This document shows, in pieces, positions 20,218 to 30,960 of a DNA stretch of 64,000 nucleotides. This stretch comes from Anniella stebbinsi (taxonomy: Eukaryota > Chordata > Lepidosauria > Squamata > Anniellidae), in contig JARDYH010000001.1 in assembly GCA_029215795.1 (NCBI GenBank), forward strand, positions 182,969,654-183,033,653, given 5' to 3'. Position 1 is the first letter of the stretch, and each line of letters begins with the position of its first letter. The notes below the pieces were generated by a model. That model did no database searches. It saw nothing but the letters and a program-made list of their open reading frames with translations, and was not told the origin of the DNA. The position numbers were made by a program, and so were the translations under genes.

Positions 20218-21415
20218 TAGGGTGACCAGATCGCCCTGGATTTCCAGGTCCTAACCGGGAAAACTGGGGCAATCCAGGCTGACAGGGGGACTGCGGGAGC
20301 AAACCGGGGAAAGGATCAGCTCTCCTCCCGCCCTTAAATGCCCACGCTGCTCCCTTGCCTCTGCAAGAAACAAGTGCTCAGCATTAGGGAGCGTCAACAA
20401 ATTCCTTGTCTGGTGGCTAAAGCTAACTGCTTTAGCCACCAGACAAGGAATTTGTTGACGCTCCCTAATGCTGAGCACTTCTTTCCTGCCCGCTGCTACG
20501 CCTCAGCAAGAAAGAGGTGCTCAGTGTTAGGGAGCATCAACAAATTCCTTGTCTGGTGGCTAACTGCTTTAGCCACCAGACAAGGAATTTGTTGATGCTC
20601 CCTAACACTGAGCACTTCTTTCCTGCCAGCGCTGCTCCCCAGCCTCAGCAGGAAACAAGTGCTCAGCATTAGGGAGTGTCAACAAATTCCTTGTCTGGTG
20701 GCTAACTGCTTTAGCCACCAGACAAGGAATTTGTTGACGCTCCCTAATGCTGAGCACTTCTTTCCTGCCCGCTGCTCCGCCTCGGCAAGAAAGAGGTGCT
20801 CAGTGTTAGGGAGCATCAACAAATTCCTTGTCTGGTGGCTAACTGCTTTAGCCACCAGACAAGGAATTTGTTGATGCTCCCTAACACTGAGCACTTCTTT
20901 CCTGCCAGCGCTGTTCCCCAGCCTCAGCAGGAAACAAGTGCTCAGCGTTAGGGAGTGTCAACAAATTCCTTGTCTGGTGGCTAACGGCTTTAGCCACCAG
21001 ACAAGGAATTTGTTGACGCTCCCTAATGCTGAGCACTTGTTTCCTGCTGAGGCCGGGGAGCAGCATGGGCATTTTAAAGCAGGCTCTTCCTCCTCCTTTG
21101 CATGCTGCTGCTGTTCCTCAGGTACCTCCAGGGAGCCCAGGAGCAGGGCAGGAAGGGTGAGGGGGCTGCATGGGGTCACGCGGCAGTGGAGGAGATCGGC
21201 GGTGGCAGCGGAGGACCCAGTAGGTCCAGGCTGGGTTTTTTTTGGGGGGGCGGGTGGCTTGGTGGGGGGGTTGTTTCTGGTGTGGGGTGGCAGGGGTGTC
21301 TGTTGGCCGCATGGCAGGCGGCCTTTTTAATTTTTTTATTTTATGTTCGGGGGGCTGCTTTGGTGTGGTGGCCATTTTGGACCTGGATTTTGCTTTCCAA
21401 AATCTGGTCACCCTA
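20218..21415. mobile_element. DNA transposon with five internal long hairpins
   Basis: Ends TAGGGTGACCAGATC and AATCTGGTCACCCTA, inserted in a CR1 3' UTR; GTTTG occurs at both borders. The left interior is 20230-20370. Five alternating inverted repeats follow (20371-21040), then a G-rich right interior (21041-21400). The termini match the TAGGGTGACC MITE family, so a hAT origin is likely, though only 5 bp of the target duplication are identical. No transposase seen. Confidence 0.8.
20371..21040. repeat. Array of five inverted-repeat units, period ~141 bp
   Basis: Each unit is a hairpin with arms of about 45-50 bp: CAGCATTAGGGAGCGTCAAC...CAAATTCCTTGTCTGGTGGC, a short loop, then its complement. 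Units start near 20372, 20514, 20656, 20794 and 20935. Units 1, 3 and 5 end in ...TAATGCTGAG and units 2 and 4 in ...TAACACTGAG, giving an A-B-A-B-A order. The linkers (CACTTCTTTCCTGC...GCAAGAAAGAGGTG) are also inverted about their centres. Confidence 0.9.
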
Positions 21416-21496
21416 GTTTGAAGGTGGATTCTTGCATTGAGCAGGATGTTGGACTCGATGGCCTTATAGGCCCATTCCAACTCTACTATTCTATGT

Positions 21497-21606
21497 ATTT
21501 TATTTATTTATTTATTTATTGCATTTTTATACTGCCCCATAGCCAAAGCTCTTTGGGCGGTTCACAAAAATTAAAACCACAAAAATTAAAACCATATAAA
21601 TCATGA
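21497..21606 (-). repeat. L2-type 3' tail fragment
   Basis: (ATTT)n then GCATTTTTATACTGCCCCATAGCC...CTTTGGGCGGTTCACAAAAATTAAAACC, the minus-oriented L2 3' terminus directly behind the CR1 3' end. Confidence 0.8.
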
Positions 21607-21789
21607 CAGTTGGGCCTCAATGTTCAACAGAGGGACTAGGCCCTAGTCACTAGGTTATTGATAAAAGCACCAGCTATGTTGGGGAGAAAATCCAAAAGTG
21701 TTCTCAGGAATCCCTTTATATCCTAGGGGTAGACCATTCTAATTGGTCCACCACCATTGAAATAATGACAAGCCTAAAGCTCACCAGGA

Positions 21790-22300
21790 AATAATCTCAC
21801 TGTGACAAAGGAGTAAAGAGAAACAAACAGCTCCCATTCCCTGAGCACCACCATCCTGCCTCATTTGTTGTATGACCTGTAACATTAACATTAACAGGCC
21901 CACTGCATGTTTTGACAGCACCATGGCAGCCATCAAGACCTGAGCTACTCCCATAATCCAACCTCGGCATGGATATTGAGATCCCCCAGAACCACCATGG
22001 GCGGGATGCTCAACTGCCTTCAGATCAAGAAGGGAGATTTTTGGGCAACAGGGTGGTTGGTACACCTATAGAATCCCCACTATGTTCTGATTACCCAACA
22101 CCAGGTGAAAAACAACAACCACAACACTCAAAACCAATAAGTAATCTTAAAGGAATCCCAGTAAAGGAGATGGAAGTTTTATAGACTACCATGACCTCCT
22201 TCTCCCTGACTATGTTGGTGCATATCGGGAACCCAGGTATGCTTAGCTGAGAGAGATATGCTCCTCCTACCAGCTCATCCACTCTGTAAGGCAAACCAAG
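21790..22300 (-). pseudogene. L2-like endonuclease-domain remnant
   Basis: On the minus strand, short in-frame pieces match the apurinic-type endonuclease of L2 LINEs: VGIL.YR..NHP (usual GILLVYRPP), then MVVLGDLNIHAEVGL, which corresponds to the catalytic GDFN box. Stops and frame breaks are frequent. The order and spacing fit the N-terminal half of L2 ORF2. With the tail at 21497-21606, this may be one heavily deleted L2 copy. The boundaries are soft. Confidence 0.5.
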
Positions 22301-22334
22301 TCAGGGAACTTCATTTTTTACATTTCCTATTAGG

Positions 22335-22654
22335 TAAGGTGACCAGGTAAAATCCAGGTCAGGGCTCATGTAACTTTAACAGTTGTAGAGAAAAGGGAAT
22401 TTCAGCCAGTGTCGTTTGTATGCAATTAGTTCCTGGTGAAATTCCCTCTTCATCACAACAGTTAAAGGTGCAGGCACTATACTAGAGTGACCGTATACAA
22501 AAGAAGTCAGGGCCCCTGCAACTTGAACTGTTGTGATGAAGAGGGAATTTCACCAGGAACTAATTGTATACAAATGACACTGGCTGAAATTCCTTTTGCT
22601 CTACAACTGTTAAAGTTACATGAGCCCTGACCTGGATTTTTTCTGGTCACCCTA
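22335..22654. mobile_element. TAGGGTGACC-family MITE (CCAGGTAAAATCC subtype)
   Basis: Ends TAAGGTGACCAGGTAAAATCC and TTTTTTCTGGTCACCCTA. The two inverted halves each contain GATGAAGAGGGAATTTCAC or its complement, and a central ACTAGAGTGACCGTATACAAA. No clear target duplication. Confidence 0.85.
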
Positions 22655-22934
22655 ACCTACAGGAAACAATAGATAGTAATAGAGAGCCATGTCATGACAA
22701 GTTGCACGTGCTAATTGCTACAGAGCCAATCATGGTTAAAGGCATAGCTGCAGCAGCTAGTTTTAAAGATGGCAGCCACAGGTGTGGCGGAATCCCGAGT
22801 AGTATGGCCACTTTTTATCCAGACTTTGGATGTTAATATCCAATTGAAGCAGCCATGGCTCCTCTGACAAACTTTGACAGTTCTGTTGTCTGCCTTCCTT
22901 CCCAGCTGCAGTATTGAACAGGGCTCTACATGGC

Positions 22935-22971
22935 AGGGGCGTTTCCAGATGAGGCTTTTATTGCGCAGTTG
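22935..22971. mobile_element. Terminal fragment of another DNA element
   Basis: CAGGGGCGTTTCCAGATGAGGCTTTTATTGCG resembles TTCCAGATGAGGCTTTTATAGTGC at about 52193. Two occurrences of a shared terminus-like string suggest a repeat family. It is broken by the adjacent MITE half. Confidence 0.4.
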
Positions 22972-23129
22972 ACAAAAGAAGGCAGGGCCCTTGCACCTTT
23001 AACTGTTGTGATGAAGAGGGAATTTCACCAGGAACTAATTGCATACAAATGACACTGGCTGAAATTCCCTTTTCTCTACAACTGTTAAAGTTACATGAGC
23101 CCTGACCTGGATTTTAGCTGGTCAGCCTA
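22972..23129. mobile_element. Half of a TAGGGTGACC-family MITE
   Basis: The right half only: ACAAAAGAAGGCAGGGCCC...GATGAAGAGGGAATTTCAC...TTTTAGCTGGTCAGCCTA. The left half is absent. Confidence 0.8.
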
Positions 23130-24935
23130 CTATTAGGGTACCAATTCCCAAGTGCAAAATACATATTTGTAGTATCATTCATGATGTGTTCCTGAGGGTG
23201 ATATGTAGCATAAAGTTATCTTGCTTTCGTTTAATAATTACAGGTTTGTGAGGGAGCTTGAGGGGATGGGGGACCTGTCTCTTCCATCCCCAGTATGATC
23301 AGAAAGATCCCCTCACCTTGCATGTGCAGCTAGAATGCTTAGATTAAAAAAGTCTGTTTCTAAACCTATTTTTCTCCAAATATGCATCTCTAAATTTATT
23401 TTATCTGAAAATATGCATTTAAAATCATATTGTGATAGTTTTGAGGGGACCAAGAACTGCAGGGACACATTTGGGAAGTGTGGAAAGCTACTGGGTAACT
23501 AACAGTGCAATACTATACACATCGAGTGGATGTGTGTGTGGGGATTGCAGCCTAAATTCTGACCAGCCATTAGTCGGGAAGGGGCAGATCCAGCCAGTTC
23601 ATATCAGAATTTGCCAAGATTGATAGTACTATGCAAGAATAAACATTTATTTATTTATTTATTTAGAATGCTTATATCCTGCTGTATAGGTCCCAAAGTC
23701 TCTCTATGAATTTGAATTTACTGGGAATACAAAAATATAATTTCCAATGCTATAAAGCTGTGAAATGCGATGTAGAGAAGACAAGAACTACTTTAAAATA
23801 TCTGGCACATTGCTAAGTGACACTTTTGCCCTTAGACTTTATCCTGATACAAAATTGTGAGCTTGTTTGCTGATTTCTAATTGTACTTCCTGTATCCCTG
23901 ATGAATTGTGGGAGCGATATGTAGGAAAATCAATCCATAACAGCTTGGGAAACAGAGACCAGTTTCCTGTCACCATTAATTTTTTTCACTAAAACCCCTT
24001 TTTACTGGAACGAGTATCCCTGAAAACAGCACATTTTATTCAAATCAAGGCAATCTCGTTATTGGCATAATGAGAACAATCAATTCCTGTACTCCATTAT
24101 GGCTATATTGAGTTTATTTGGGAGGGGAAAACTGATTTACTGAGGCAAGATCTACATAGTTTTTTCCCCCTTTGACCTTGCTTTTTGCTGAAGGTAAATA
24201 ATTATTAGGATGTGAAATATTTAAAGTACAAAAAGCATTAGAAGGTACTTAAAAATACATAGATTAAGATGGTTTCTCATCCTGGAATGATTTGGGGACA
24301 TGATCCCTTGAGAACTGCTGTGCAAGCCCCATTGAGATGAACAAAGTGAATTTGCACTTTGGGCAACTTCAGTTCATTAACTGTGGCAGGTCTGATCCAG
24401 CTTGTGAACTGTGTCCCTGTGGCCTGGTGTGCTCAATACCATCTGTAGTTCCACAGTTCCCAAGCAGGAGGATTACTAGGATGCTGATGGGCTACTCTGG
24501 TGCAATACGCTTGCTCTACAGAGAACTGGGAACAGATGAATAATGTAGCGATAAAGGGCACCAGGACATAATTATATCGTCCAGATACAAATAAACATGT
24601 CTGTTGTACAGCATGTCCTGTGACTCCACCATTTTTTTTAGTTTTTAAAATGTCAATTCTCATAGTACAAAGGCACAGTTAAAATATACAGTTTTATAAA
24701 ACGGTGTATATTTTAACACACACAAACACATAACCAAAGTATTAAATGAATTCACATTGCATGTGTTCTTGATAAAGTTAATATAAGGAGACTGTAAGTG
24801 TTGCCATTTTTCCCTTAAATGTATGCATTTTAGTTAGCATCATCATTTTTATAGTTTTTCATGTTTAACTAGCAGCTGTTAATTTGGGGGGATTGCTGAT
24901 TTCCCATTTTCTGGCTATATGAATCCCTGCAGAAG
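23130..24935. other. Mostly unassigned sequence with one (ATTT)n tail
   Basis: (ATTT)n with GCTTATATCCTGCTG at about 23641-23690 resembles a LINE/SINE 3' tail. The rest shows no repeat landmarks or coding signal. Confidence 0.45.
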
Positions 24936-26010
24936 TCATAGAATCATAGAATCAAAGAATTGTGTTGGAAGGGACCATGAGGATCATCTAGTCCAACCCT
25001 CTGCAATATGTAGGAAAACGAATTAAACCATCCATGAAAGGTGACTGTCCAGCCTCTTCTTAAAAACCTCCAGAGATGGAGGAGCCACAACCTCTGTAGG
25101 AAGACTGATCCCCTGTTGTACAGATCTTACCATCAGAAAGTTTTTCCTTAAATTTAATCAAAATCTAGGTAGCTGTAACTTATACTCATTATTTCGGGTC
25201 CTCATTGCTGGAGCCGTGGAAAATAGTTCTTGACCACCTTCTCTGTGGCACCTTTTTATGTACCTGAACAATGCTAACATGTCTCCCCTCAGTCTCCTTT
25301 TCTCCAGACTGAACATCCCAAATTCCTTCAGCCTATCCTCATAGGGCATATACTCAAGTCCCCTCTGAACCTGTTCTAATCTGTTGATGTTCTTCTGGAA
25401 ATGTGGTGCCCAGAATCGTACACAATAGTCCAGGTGTGGTCTCACTAGTTCTGAGTAGAGAGGAATAAGGACTTCATGGGTATTTGATATAATGCTTCTT
25501 CTAATGCAGCCCAGAACTGCATTAGCCTTTCTAGTAGCTATCTTACACTGCTGACTCATGCTCAGATTGCTGTCAACAACCACACCCAAATTCTTTTCTA
25601 ATGTAGTGCTCCCAAGCCATGAATCCCCCCTTTTGTACATGTAGCCTACATTTTTCCTTCCTATGTGTAATGCCTTACATTTCTCCCTGTTAAAGGACAT
25701 CTTGTTCCTCTCAGCCCAGTCTTCCAACCTGTTCTCTCCTACATTAGAAGCATTCAAGAGGCAGTTGGACAACCATCTGCCAGGCATGCTTTAAGGTGGA
25801 TTCCTGCATTGAGCAGGGAATTGGACTCGATGGCCTTATAGGCCCCTTCCAACTCTACTATTCTATGATTCTATGATTCTATTTCCAAATCATATTGCTG
25901 TCTCATTCTGTCAACACGGGTGTTGGCCAGAACTCCCAGTTTTGTGCCATCCACAAATTTGATAAGAAGCCCAGCAATCCCATCATCCAGGTCAACAGGT
26001 TCCAGATCAT
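24936..26010 (-). mobile_element. CR1 LINE remnant (older subfamily) with a nested CR1 tail
   Basis: Minus-strand CR1. The 3' end (CATAGAATCATAGAATC...GGAAGGGACCATGAGG) is at 24936. Coding at 25158-25735 reads LEDWAERNKMSFNREKCKALHIGRKN, LGVVVDSNLSMSQQCKIATRKANAVLGCIRRSI, LYSELVRPHLDYCVRFWAPHF and [23 protein letters not shown]. After the nested insertion it continues at 25882-26000 (GIAGLLIKFVDGTKLGVLANT). The catalytic box reads FVDG rather than FADD. Its 3' end GGACCATGAGG differs from the GGGGCC(T/A)TAAGG type of the other copies, marking a different subfamily. Confidence 0.88.
25737..25882 (+). mobile_element. CR1 3'-end fragment nested in an older CR1
   Basis: TACATTAGAAGCATTCAAGAGG ... 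GGATTCCTGCATTGAGC ... ATAGGCCCCTTCCAACTC ... ATTCTATGATTCTATG. A 5'-truncated younger CR1 lies on the plus strand and separates the two parts of the minus-strand copy. Confidence 0.85.
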
Positions 26011-26203
26011 CATTTTGTGATGCTGGATTGGTACCAGTCCATTCATATAACCCAAAGGAGCAAGTAGAGGATTTCAACATAACACATATATACAACCATA
26101 AATTCAATAGTTTAAGGGCACAATTCTATGCATGTTCTGTCTAAACTTGCACACGATAGTGCCCTGAAAGTCAGTGTGTTAGACCCAGAATTTGTCATGG
26201 TTT

Positions 26204-26280
26204 GAGCAGACCTACTGAAATCAATGATACTGAATTTAGTCATGACTGTATTAAGTCCCATTGGGTGGGTCTACTGTATG
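26204..26280. repeat. Imperfect palindromic repeat around GTCATGAC
   Basis: CAGACCTACTGAAATCAATG...TTTAGTCATGACTGTATTAAG...CCCATTGGGTGGGTCTACTG: the arms pair imperfectly about GTCATGAC. It resembles a common amniote foldback repeat with ...GACCCATTGA... arms. Confidence 0.5.
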
Positions 26281-27285
26281 TATGATCAAATCAGAATTCA
26301 ACCTAGTCTTTTTGGACAAGACTACCATATGTGAAAAAGATTTGCATTGGGTTGGCAGCATCTCCAATAGAAGTCACTTACACTAGAATATATTTAATTA
26401 AGTCAAACTGGAGTCATATATCAACCATATAGCATTTTATAATGTCTTCTCTAATATTCATGTATGATGATAATGCCAGTCCTACTGAAAAGATAAAAGT
26501 GTCAAATATTTTTAGAAACTAAAAGTTGCAATCTTCTTTCAAAATCGTTCATGAAGCTGTTCCTCAATGAGTAATCAAAGGATAACAAAATACTATGACT
26601 GTACATCAGTTCAGATCTGCATCCCGAATCTGAAGCAAGGCAGGGTGATTCAGAAGACCTAGAAACAGATCTGAAGCGAGTTGGAACATGTCCGAATTGA
26701 TCCAAAGTGAATCGGTTTGGTCCGAATCGATTTGGATTGATTCAGAGATTCAGATCTGTTTTTAAGTGCAGACAGCTTGTCTGCACTTGCAACATTTTTT
26801 TCTTTAAATTAGGGAGGGAGAAGAGGAGTTTGCAGGGGGAAATTGGCTGTCAATTGACAGCTTCATCTCCCAATCCTCCTGAAGTCTCCCAATTCTCTCC
26901 AGCAACCTTTAATCACAATGGTGGAAGAGGGCTTAAGGACAATCAGGAGATCAAGCTTCCTCCGTTCTTGCTCTTTGTGGGTTAGACGTAGTAGGAGTAG
27001 AATCGGTGTGATTTGAGCTGGGTGGGGAGCTAAGTAGCTTAGGTTTGTGGTGTGTGTTTTGGTGGTCTTTCAGCTTTCCATGTTCTCTCTATCTGTTAGC
27101 CCTTGCCGCTATTCTTTCCTGCTTCTCTTTAAAAACAAAATATATAGATAAAAGAACCATTCTAGCCTTTCTTCTTTAAGTGTGTTTGTTCAAACTTCCC
27201 TTGCCCCCGCATCTTCCACCTTCCTTCAGTTTTAATCCTCAGTCCTTCTTTCTTCTTCTCTGCTTGTCTTTAGCATTGCACTTTT

Positions 27286-27288
<3 letters not shown>

Positions 27289-27328
<40 letters not shown>
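27289..27328. repeat. (CT)n microsatellite
   Basis: About 20 CT units. A shorter (CT)n occurs at the equivalent place in the related element (about 36220-36243). Confidence 0.9.
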
Positions 27329-27332
<4 letters not shown>

Positions 27333-27408
27333 TAGTGGGCTGTAGCCTGTTACACAATCACTGCATGTGGGCAAAGCGGCACATACACACACATTGTGTA
27401 AGCAGCAT

Positions 27409-27410
<2 letters not shown>

Positions 27411-27443
<33 letters not shown>
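27411..27443. repeat. (AAT)n microsatellite
   Basis: Eleven or so AAT units within the hAT mosaic. Confidence 0.9.
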
Positions 27444-27445
<2 letters not shown>

Positions 27446-27570
27446 AAAGGGGCACGACTTCTCAGTTTGGGCTTGACAGAGGAGTCAGAGGTGGGTGTGG
27501 ACAAGGTGCTGGTGGACCAGCAGCACCACCACCAGTAGCCAGGCTGGCTCACCTGCAGTGAAACTCAGGT

Positions 27571-27890
27571 TAGGGTTACCAGACAATATCCAGGTCAGGG
27601 CTCATGTAACTTTAACAATTGTAGAGCAAAGGGAATTTCAGCCACTGTCATTTGTATGCAATTAGTTCCTGGTGAAATTCCCTCTTCATCACAACTGTTA
27701 ATGTTGCAGGGGCCCTGCCTTCTTTTGTATATGGTCACTCTAGTATAGTGCACACACCTTTAACTGTTGTGATGAAGAGGGAATTTCACCAGGAATTAAT
27801 TGCATACAAATGACTCTGGCTGAAATTCCCTTTTCTCTACAACTGTTAAAGTTACATGATCCCTGACCTGGATTTTATCTGGTCAGCCTA
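27571..27890. mobile_element. TAGGGTGACC-family MITE with exact 8-bp duplication
   Basis: Ends TAGGGTTACCAGACAATATCC and ATTTTATCTGGTCAGCCTA. Flanks ACTCAGGT (27563-27570 and 27891-27898) are identical. It lies inside the larger hAT mosaic and is therefore younger. Confidence 0.92.
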
Positions 27891-27906
27891 ACTCAGGTGC
27901 CCTTCT

Positions 27907-28325
27907 TTGCTGTGGTGGCAGCAGCAGCAGGAGGCACAGGCACCAGAGACTGAAAGCCGTGCCCCCCAGTCACTTTTTGAGGCAGGAAAAAGTGCCCCCT
28001 TGGCAGATGCAGGTGATAGCAGCAGCAGCAGCAGCAGTGCCCTGGAAGAAGGAGTACCACCGTCTCCTGTATTGGGAGATCGAAGCCTGCTGATGGACCT
28101 TACATCAGAGATTTTGGGTGTCCTCAGTATGGTTGAGAGTCAGGAGGAGAAGATCTTCATGGATGTGGGTGAGGAGGAGCAGCAGGCACAGGCAGAGCCT
28201 CCCTCTCCACTATCTGATCCCACCATTCCTGCTTGGATGCTGAGTTGGTGGAGCAGCTGGTCTTTCTTAAAGTCAATCTGCCACTGCTGGGATACCCCAC
28301 CCTCAAGCTCTCGGGAGAGTGACAG
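27907..28325 (+). pseudogene. hAT transposase C-terminal remnant
   Basis: The open frame reads a Ser-rich, acidic linker (SSSSSSSALEEG; DVGEEEQQAQAE), then LSDPTIPAW. After a one-base frame shift at about 28237 it reads LDAELVEQLVFLKVNLPLL...TLKLSGE and stops. The last segment is the tail of the hAT dimerisation domain (LD.E.V..LVFLK.NLP). The SVPSERVFS box and the residues before it, still present at 39480-39690 in the sister element, have been deleted between IPAW and LDAE. The catalytic DDE core is not visible. It is a non-functional remnant that nonetheless identifies the superfamily. Confidence 0.75.
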
Positions 28326-28429
28326 GCAACCCTTCCTTCCCCCTTCTTATTTTGGCAGGCTTTTTGTCTTTGTTTAAGTCACGCAGGCTCTTTTACATTA
28401 AATCATTATTTCATCTCTTTCTCGCTCGT

Positions 28430-29110
28430 GGTGGTTTTTCTAGACAGACATGACAGGCTTTGCCAGGTCATGCTGTCTTTTACTGATTCAGGAATTTCCT
28501 GACAACTGAGCACGTTTTAAGTATAACTGCTTTCTGGATGTTGGTGTGGATGTATTCTGGTAGGCCCAGTTTCTGAAGGTTTTCTGTATAATGTTTTTCT
28601 GTGATGCCTGTGACTGAGGTGACTAATGGAATAATTGTGACCTTTTCCTGTTGCCATAGTCCTTTGACTTCCATGACCAGTGGTGTATATTTGTCTCTCT
28701 TTCCTTCTTCCTTTTCAACAACATTTTTGTCATTCGGTATTGCTATGTCGATGAGGTACGTGTGTGGGGGGTGGGTTTTTTTTTTTTTTGGTCTATGACC
28801 GTTATGTCTGGTTGGTTGCAAGGTATTGTCTTGTCGGTATGAATTGTTCTGTCCCAGTATATCTTATGATCTGCATTTTCCAAGATTGTTTCCGGTGAGT
28901 ATGTATAGTATGGTGTAGGTTGTTTGATGAGGTTGCATTTGATGGCCAGTTGTTGATGCTGTTGTTTCGAGTTGTGTGTTTTTATAGTAACAAAGCATAA
29001 TGTTATAGTTCATTTCATCTGACCAAGCTAGGCGTTGCCCTGGGTGTCCTGCCTTGGTGGTTGCCTGTGGGACAGGCAAAGCACATCTGAGGGAGTTTGG
29101 GTGGCTGCGC
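28430..29110 (-). mobile_element. R4/Dong-type LINE fragment (restriction-like endonuclease)
   Basis: On the minus strand an upstream piece (about 29040-28960) reads LAWSDEMNYNIMLCYYKNTQ, a conserved N-terminal box of R4-clade proteins. After a large internal deletion that removes the RT, the C-terminal endonuclease follows: DHKIYWDRTIHTDKTI, QPDITVID, YLIDIAIPNDKNV, KDLWQQEKVTIIPLV-like and LQKLGLPEYIHTNIQKAVILKTCSVVRKFL. These span at least two frames. The PD...D order of the restriction-like nuclease is retained. In live R4 elements this nuclease cuts the target for insertion. The copy lies inside the hAT mosaic. Confidence 0.72.
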
Positions 29111-29329
29111 TTTTCCTTATTCATTGCCTGTTCATTTTCATTTTGGCCGACTGTGAGGTTTGTGCAGCATTCTCAGCCTTGACACTGCTGATTCGAGGCT
29201 TTTTTCCTATTGCCTGGAACCATTTTTTCACACTAGCGGGGTGGTTGACCCTGTCTAGTGGTGGTCGGCTAGGGTCTGTGGGTGTGCTGTGCCCATGTAG
29301 CCCCTTCCCTCTCTCCTATTAGAGTCAGG

Positions 29330-29860
29330 CAGGCTCTATCATTATTATTATTATTATTATTATTATCATTATTATTTTATTACTACTACTACTATTACCA
29401 TTGGCTGCGCTGCTTACCCTGGAGTAAGTGAGCTCCAGAGGACTTTGAAACAATCCTCCTCCTCGCTTCCAATATTAAAAGGATGCCGAACTCATGTTTC
29501 CAACCACTGTGCCGCCCTGCAGGGTTGGTTTGATTGTTCTGGATTTGTATCCAGAGACCTTCCTTGGTTCATGTAACTAGCTTCTTTGATTAAGGGGATG
29601 CTTTGTGCAATCCCTCTTTCCTATTAGAGCCAGTTAGCAGGCTCTATCATTATTATTATTATTATTATTATTATCATCATCTTCATCGTCATTATTACTA
29701 TTATTACTACTATTACTATTGGCTGCACTGCTTACTCTGGAGTAAGTGAGCTTGGGAGGACCATGAAAATGAAGGATTCTCCTCCTTACCTCCTACATTA
29801 AGGGGATACCAAAGCATCTCTCACTGTCCATTTTTCCAACCACTGTGCCGCCTTGCAGGG
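29330..29860. repeat. Two tandem ~300-bp units with (ATT)n and TGGCTGCRCTGCTTAC
   Basis: Units starting near 29330 and 29630 share AGGCTCTATCATTATTATT, TATTGGCTGC(G/A)CTGCTTAC, TGGAGTAAGTGAGCT and TTTCCAACCACTGTGCCGCC. They are part of the hAT mosaic. The GCAGGCTCT...(ATT) start is also seen at the transposase 3' side of 38518-40148. Confidence 0.75.
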
Positions 29861-30960
29861 TCGGTGTGTGTGCTTTGAGCCAGCCTCTCTCTGTCAGCCT
29901 GCCACCTCTCTGCTCTCCTGGTGCCTGGGGGATGTAGCTGGGCTGGGTGGGTCAACCTCACAAGCCTATGGCATACTTGCTCCCAGGGCTCCATGGCCTC
30001 AGCCTCCTCCTGCCTCTCCTCCTCTGTGCCGCCTTGCAGGGTCGGTTGGTGTGTTCCTTGATTTCAATCAAGATCATCCTTGGCTCTGTGACTCACGCCC
30101 CATTGCTGCCTGCTGCTGCCTCCATGCCCGCTGCCTCCATGTCTCTCTGCCCTTAGGAAGACATTGAGGAGTAGCTGGATCTCGTGGTCAATGCCACGGA
30201 TTTATTGCATACTTGCTCAACTCACGCTCCATTGCTGCCCGCTGCTGCCTCCATGGCCACTGCCTGCCTGCCTGCCTGCGTCTCTGTCCTCAGGGAGACA
30301 TTGAGGAGTAGATAGATCCTGCATGCTTCTCCCACATCAGTCTGATCCTGCCTCATAGGGTCACTTTGTGTTTCTGGCTTTGCTTTAATTCAACCCTTGG
30401 CTCACTTTCTCATGTCCACACACATAGCTACCTGCCAGCCAGTCTGCCAGTGCCTACCTGCCAGAGCACCTGCCCACTTCTCCAATGTTATCTGTCTGGT
30501 CCCGCCTAGCAGGGTTGGTTTGCTCCCAGCCAGGTAATGTGTGCATTGAAGGCAGCCTACATTCCCTCTTTATCTGAATGGGAAGAGCCTAAGGGGATGT
30601 GACACATTCAGAACACACAAAAGAAACCCTAAGTAGGGGAGATTTGCACGTGAAGGGATCGTGTGAGCTGAATACTCACTTTCAAATTGCTCTTTGCTTT
30701 GAGTGGCTGCTTTGAGTGGCTAGTCCAAGAAATCATATGTTTAACACTGAAATTGGGTACATGTGTGAGCCCCTCCAGGGCATCTGTAAGTTGTCCAAAT
30801 TACCTGTTCTTTTCATGAATAATGGCAAAGTTATAGTACTTTGCTTTGAGTGGTTTGCATGAAACATCATGTTTCCAGCAGTGGAATACAGTAAAAGCTT
30901 GATATGATTGTCCAGCCCAGTAACCACAGTGGCTGGCATCACTGTCACTGCACTTGGGTG

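Larger units (their letters stand above)
19583..21495 (+). mobile_element. CR1 LINE remnant split by a hAT-type element
   Basis: Plus-strand CR1 C-terminal coding with deletions: ACAAAATTGGGTGGGATCGC, then a jump to the [15 protein letters not shown] block, then 19738-19944 ([32 protein letters not shown]), then 3' sequence to 20217. The last 80 bp (GGTGGATTCTTGCATTGAGC ... CAACTCTACTATTCTATG) resume at 21416 after the insertion. No complete catalytic RT block remains. Confidence 0.85.
26612..30960 (+). mobile_element. Large hAT-type mosaic element with transposase remnant
   Basis: The left part (26612-26770) is a GAATC/GATTCGGATC-type subterminal array like 38520-38670. Then come an AATCACAATGGTGGAAGAGGGCTTAAGGA block and a (CT)n-GCCTGTTACACAATCA block, both also present in order at 35870-36320 in the 35608-37627 element. 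A MITE (27571-27890), a transposase C-terminus (27907-28325), an R4 LINE insertion (about 28430-29110) and two ATT-rich tandem units (29330-29860) follow. After CTGTGCCGCCTTGCAGGGTC-rich sequence the module AACACTGAAATTGGGTACATGTG (30740-30770) marks the right side. Both true termini are missing. The unity of the whole span is inferred from shared order with the other elements. Confidence 0.65.

Noticed and set aside
20371..21040. CRISPR-like regular array
   Set aside because: The spacing is regular, but the units are long hairpins inside a transposon in a vertebrate genome. There are no short direct repeats with unique spacers.
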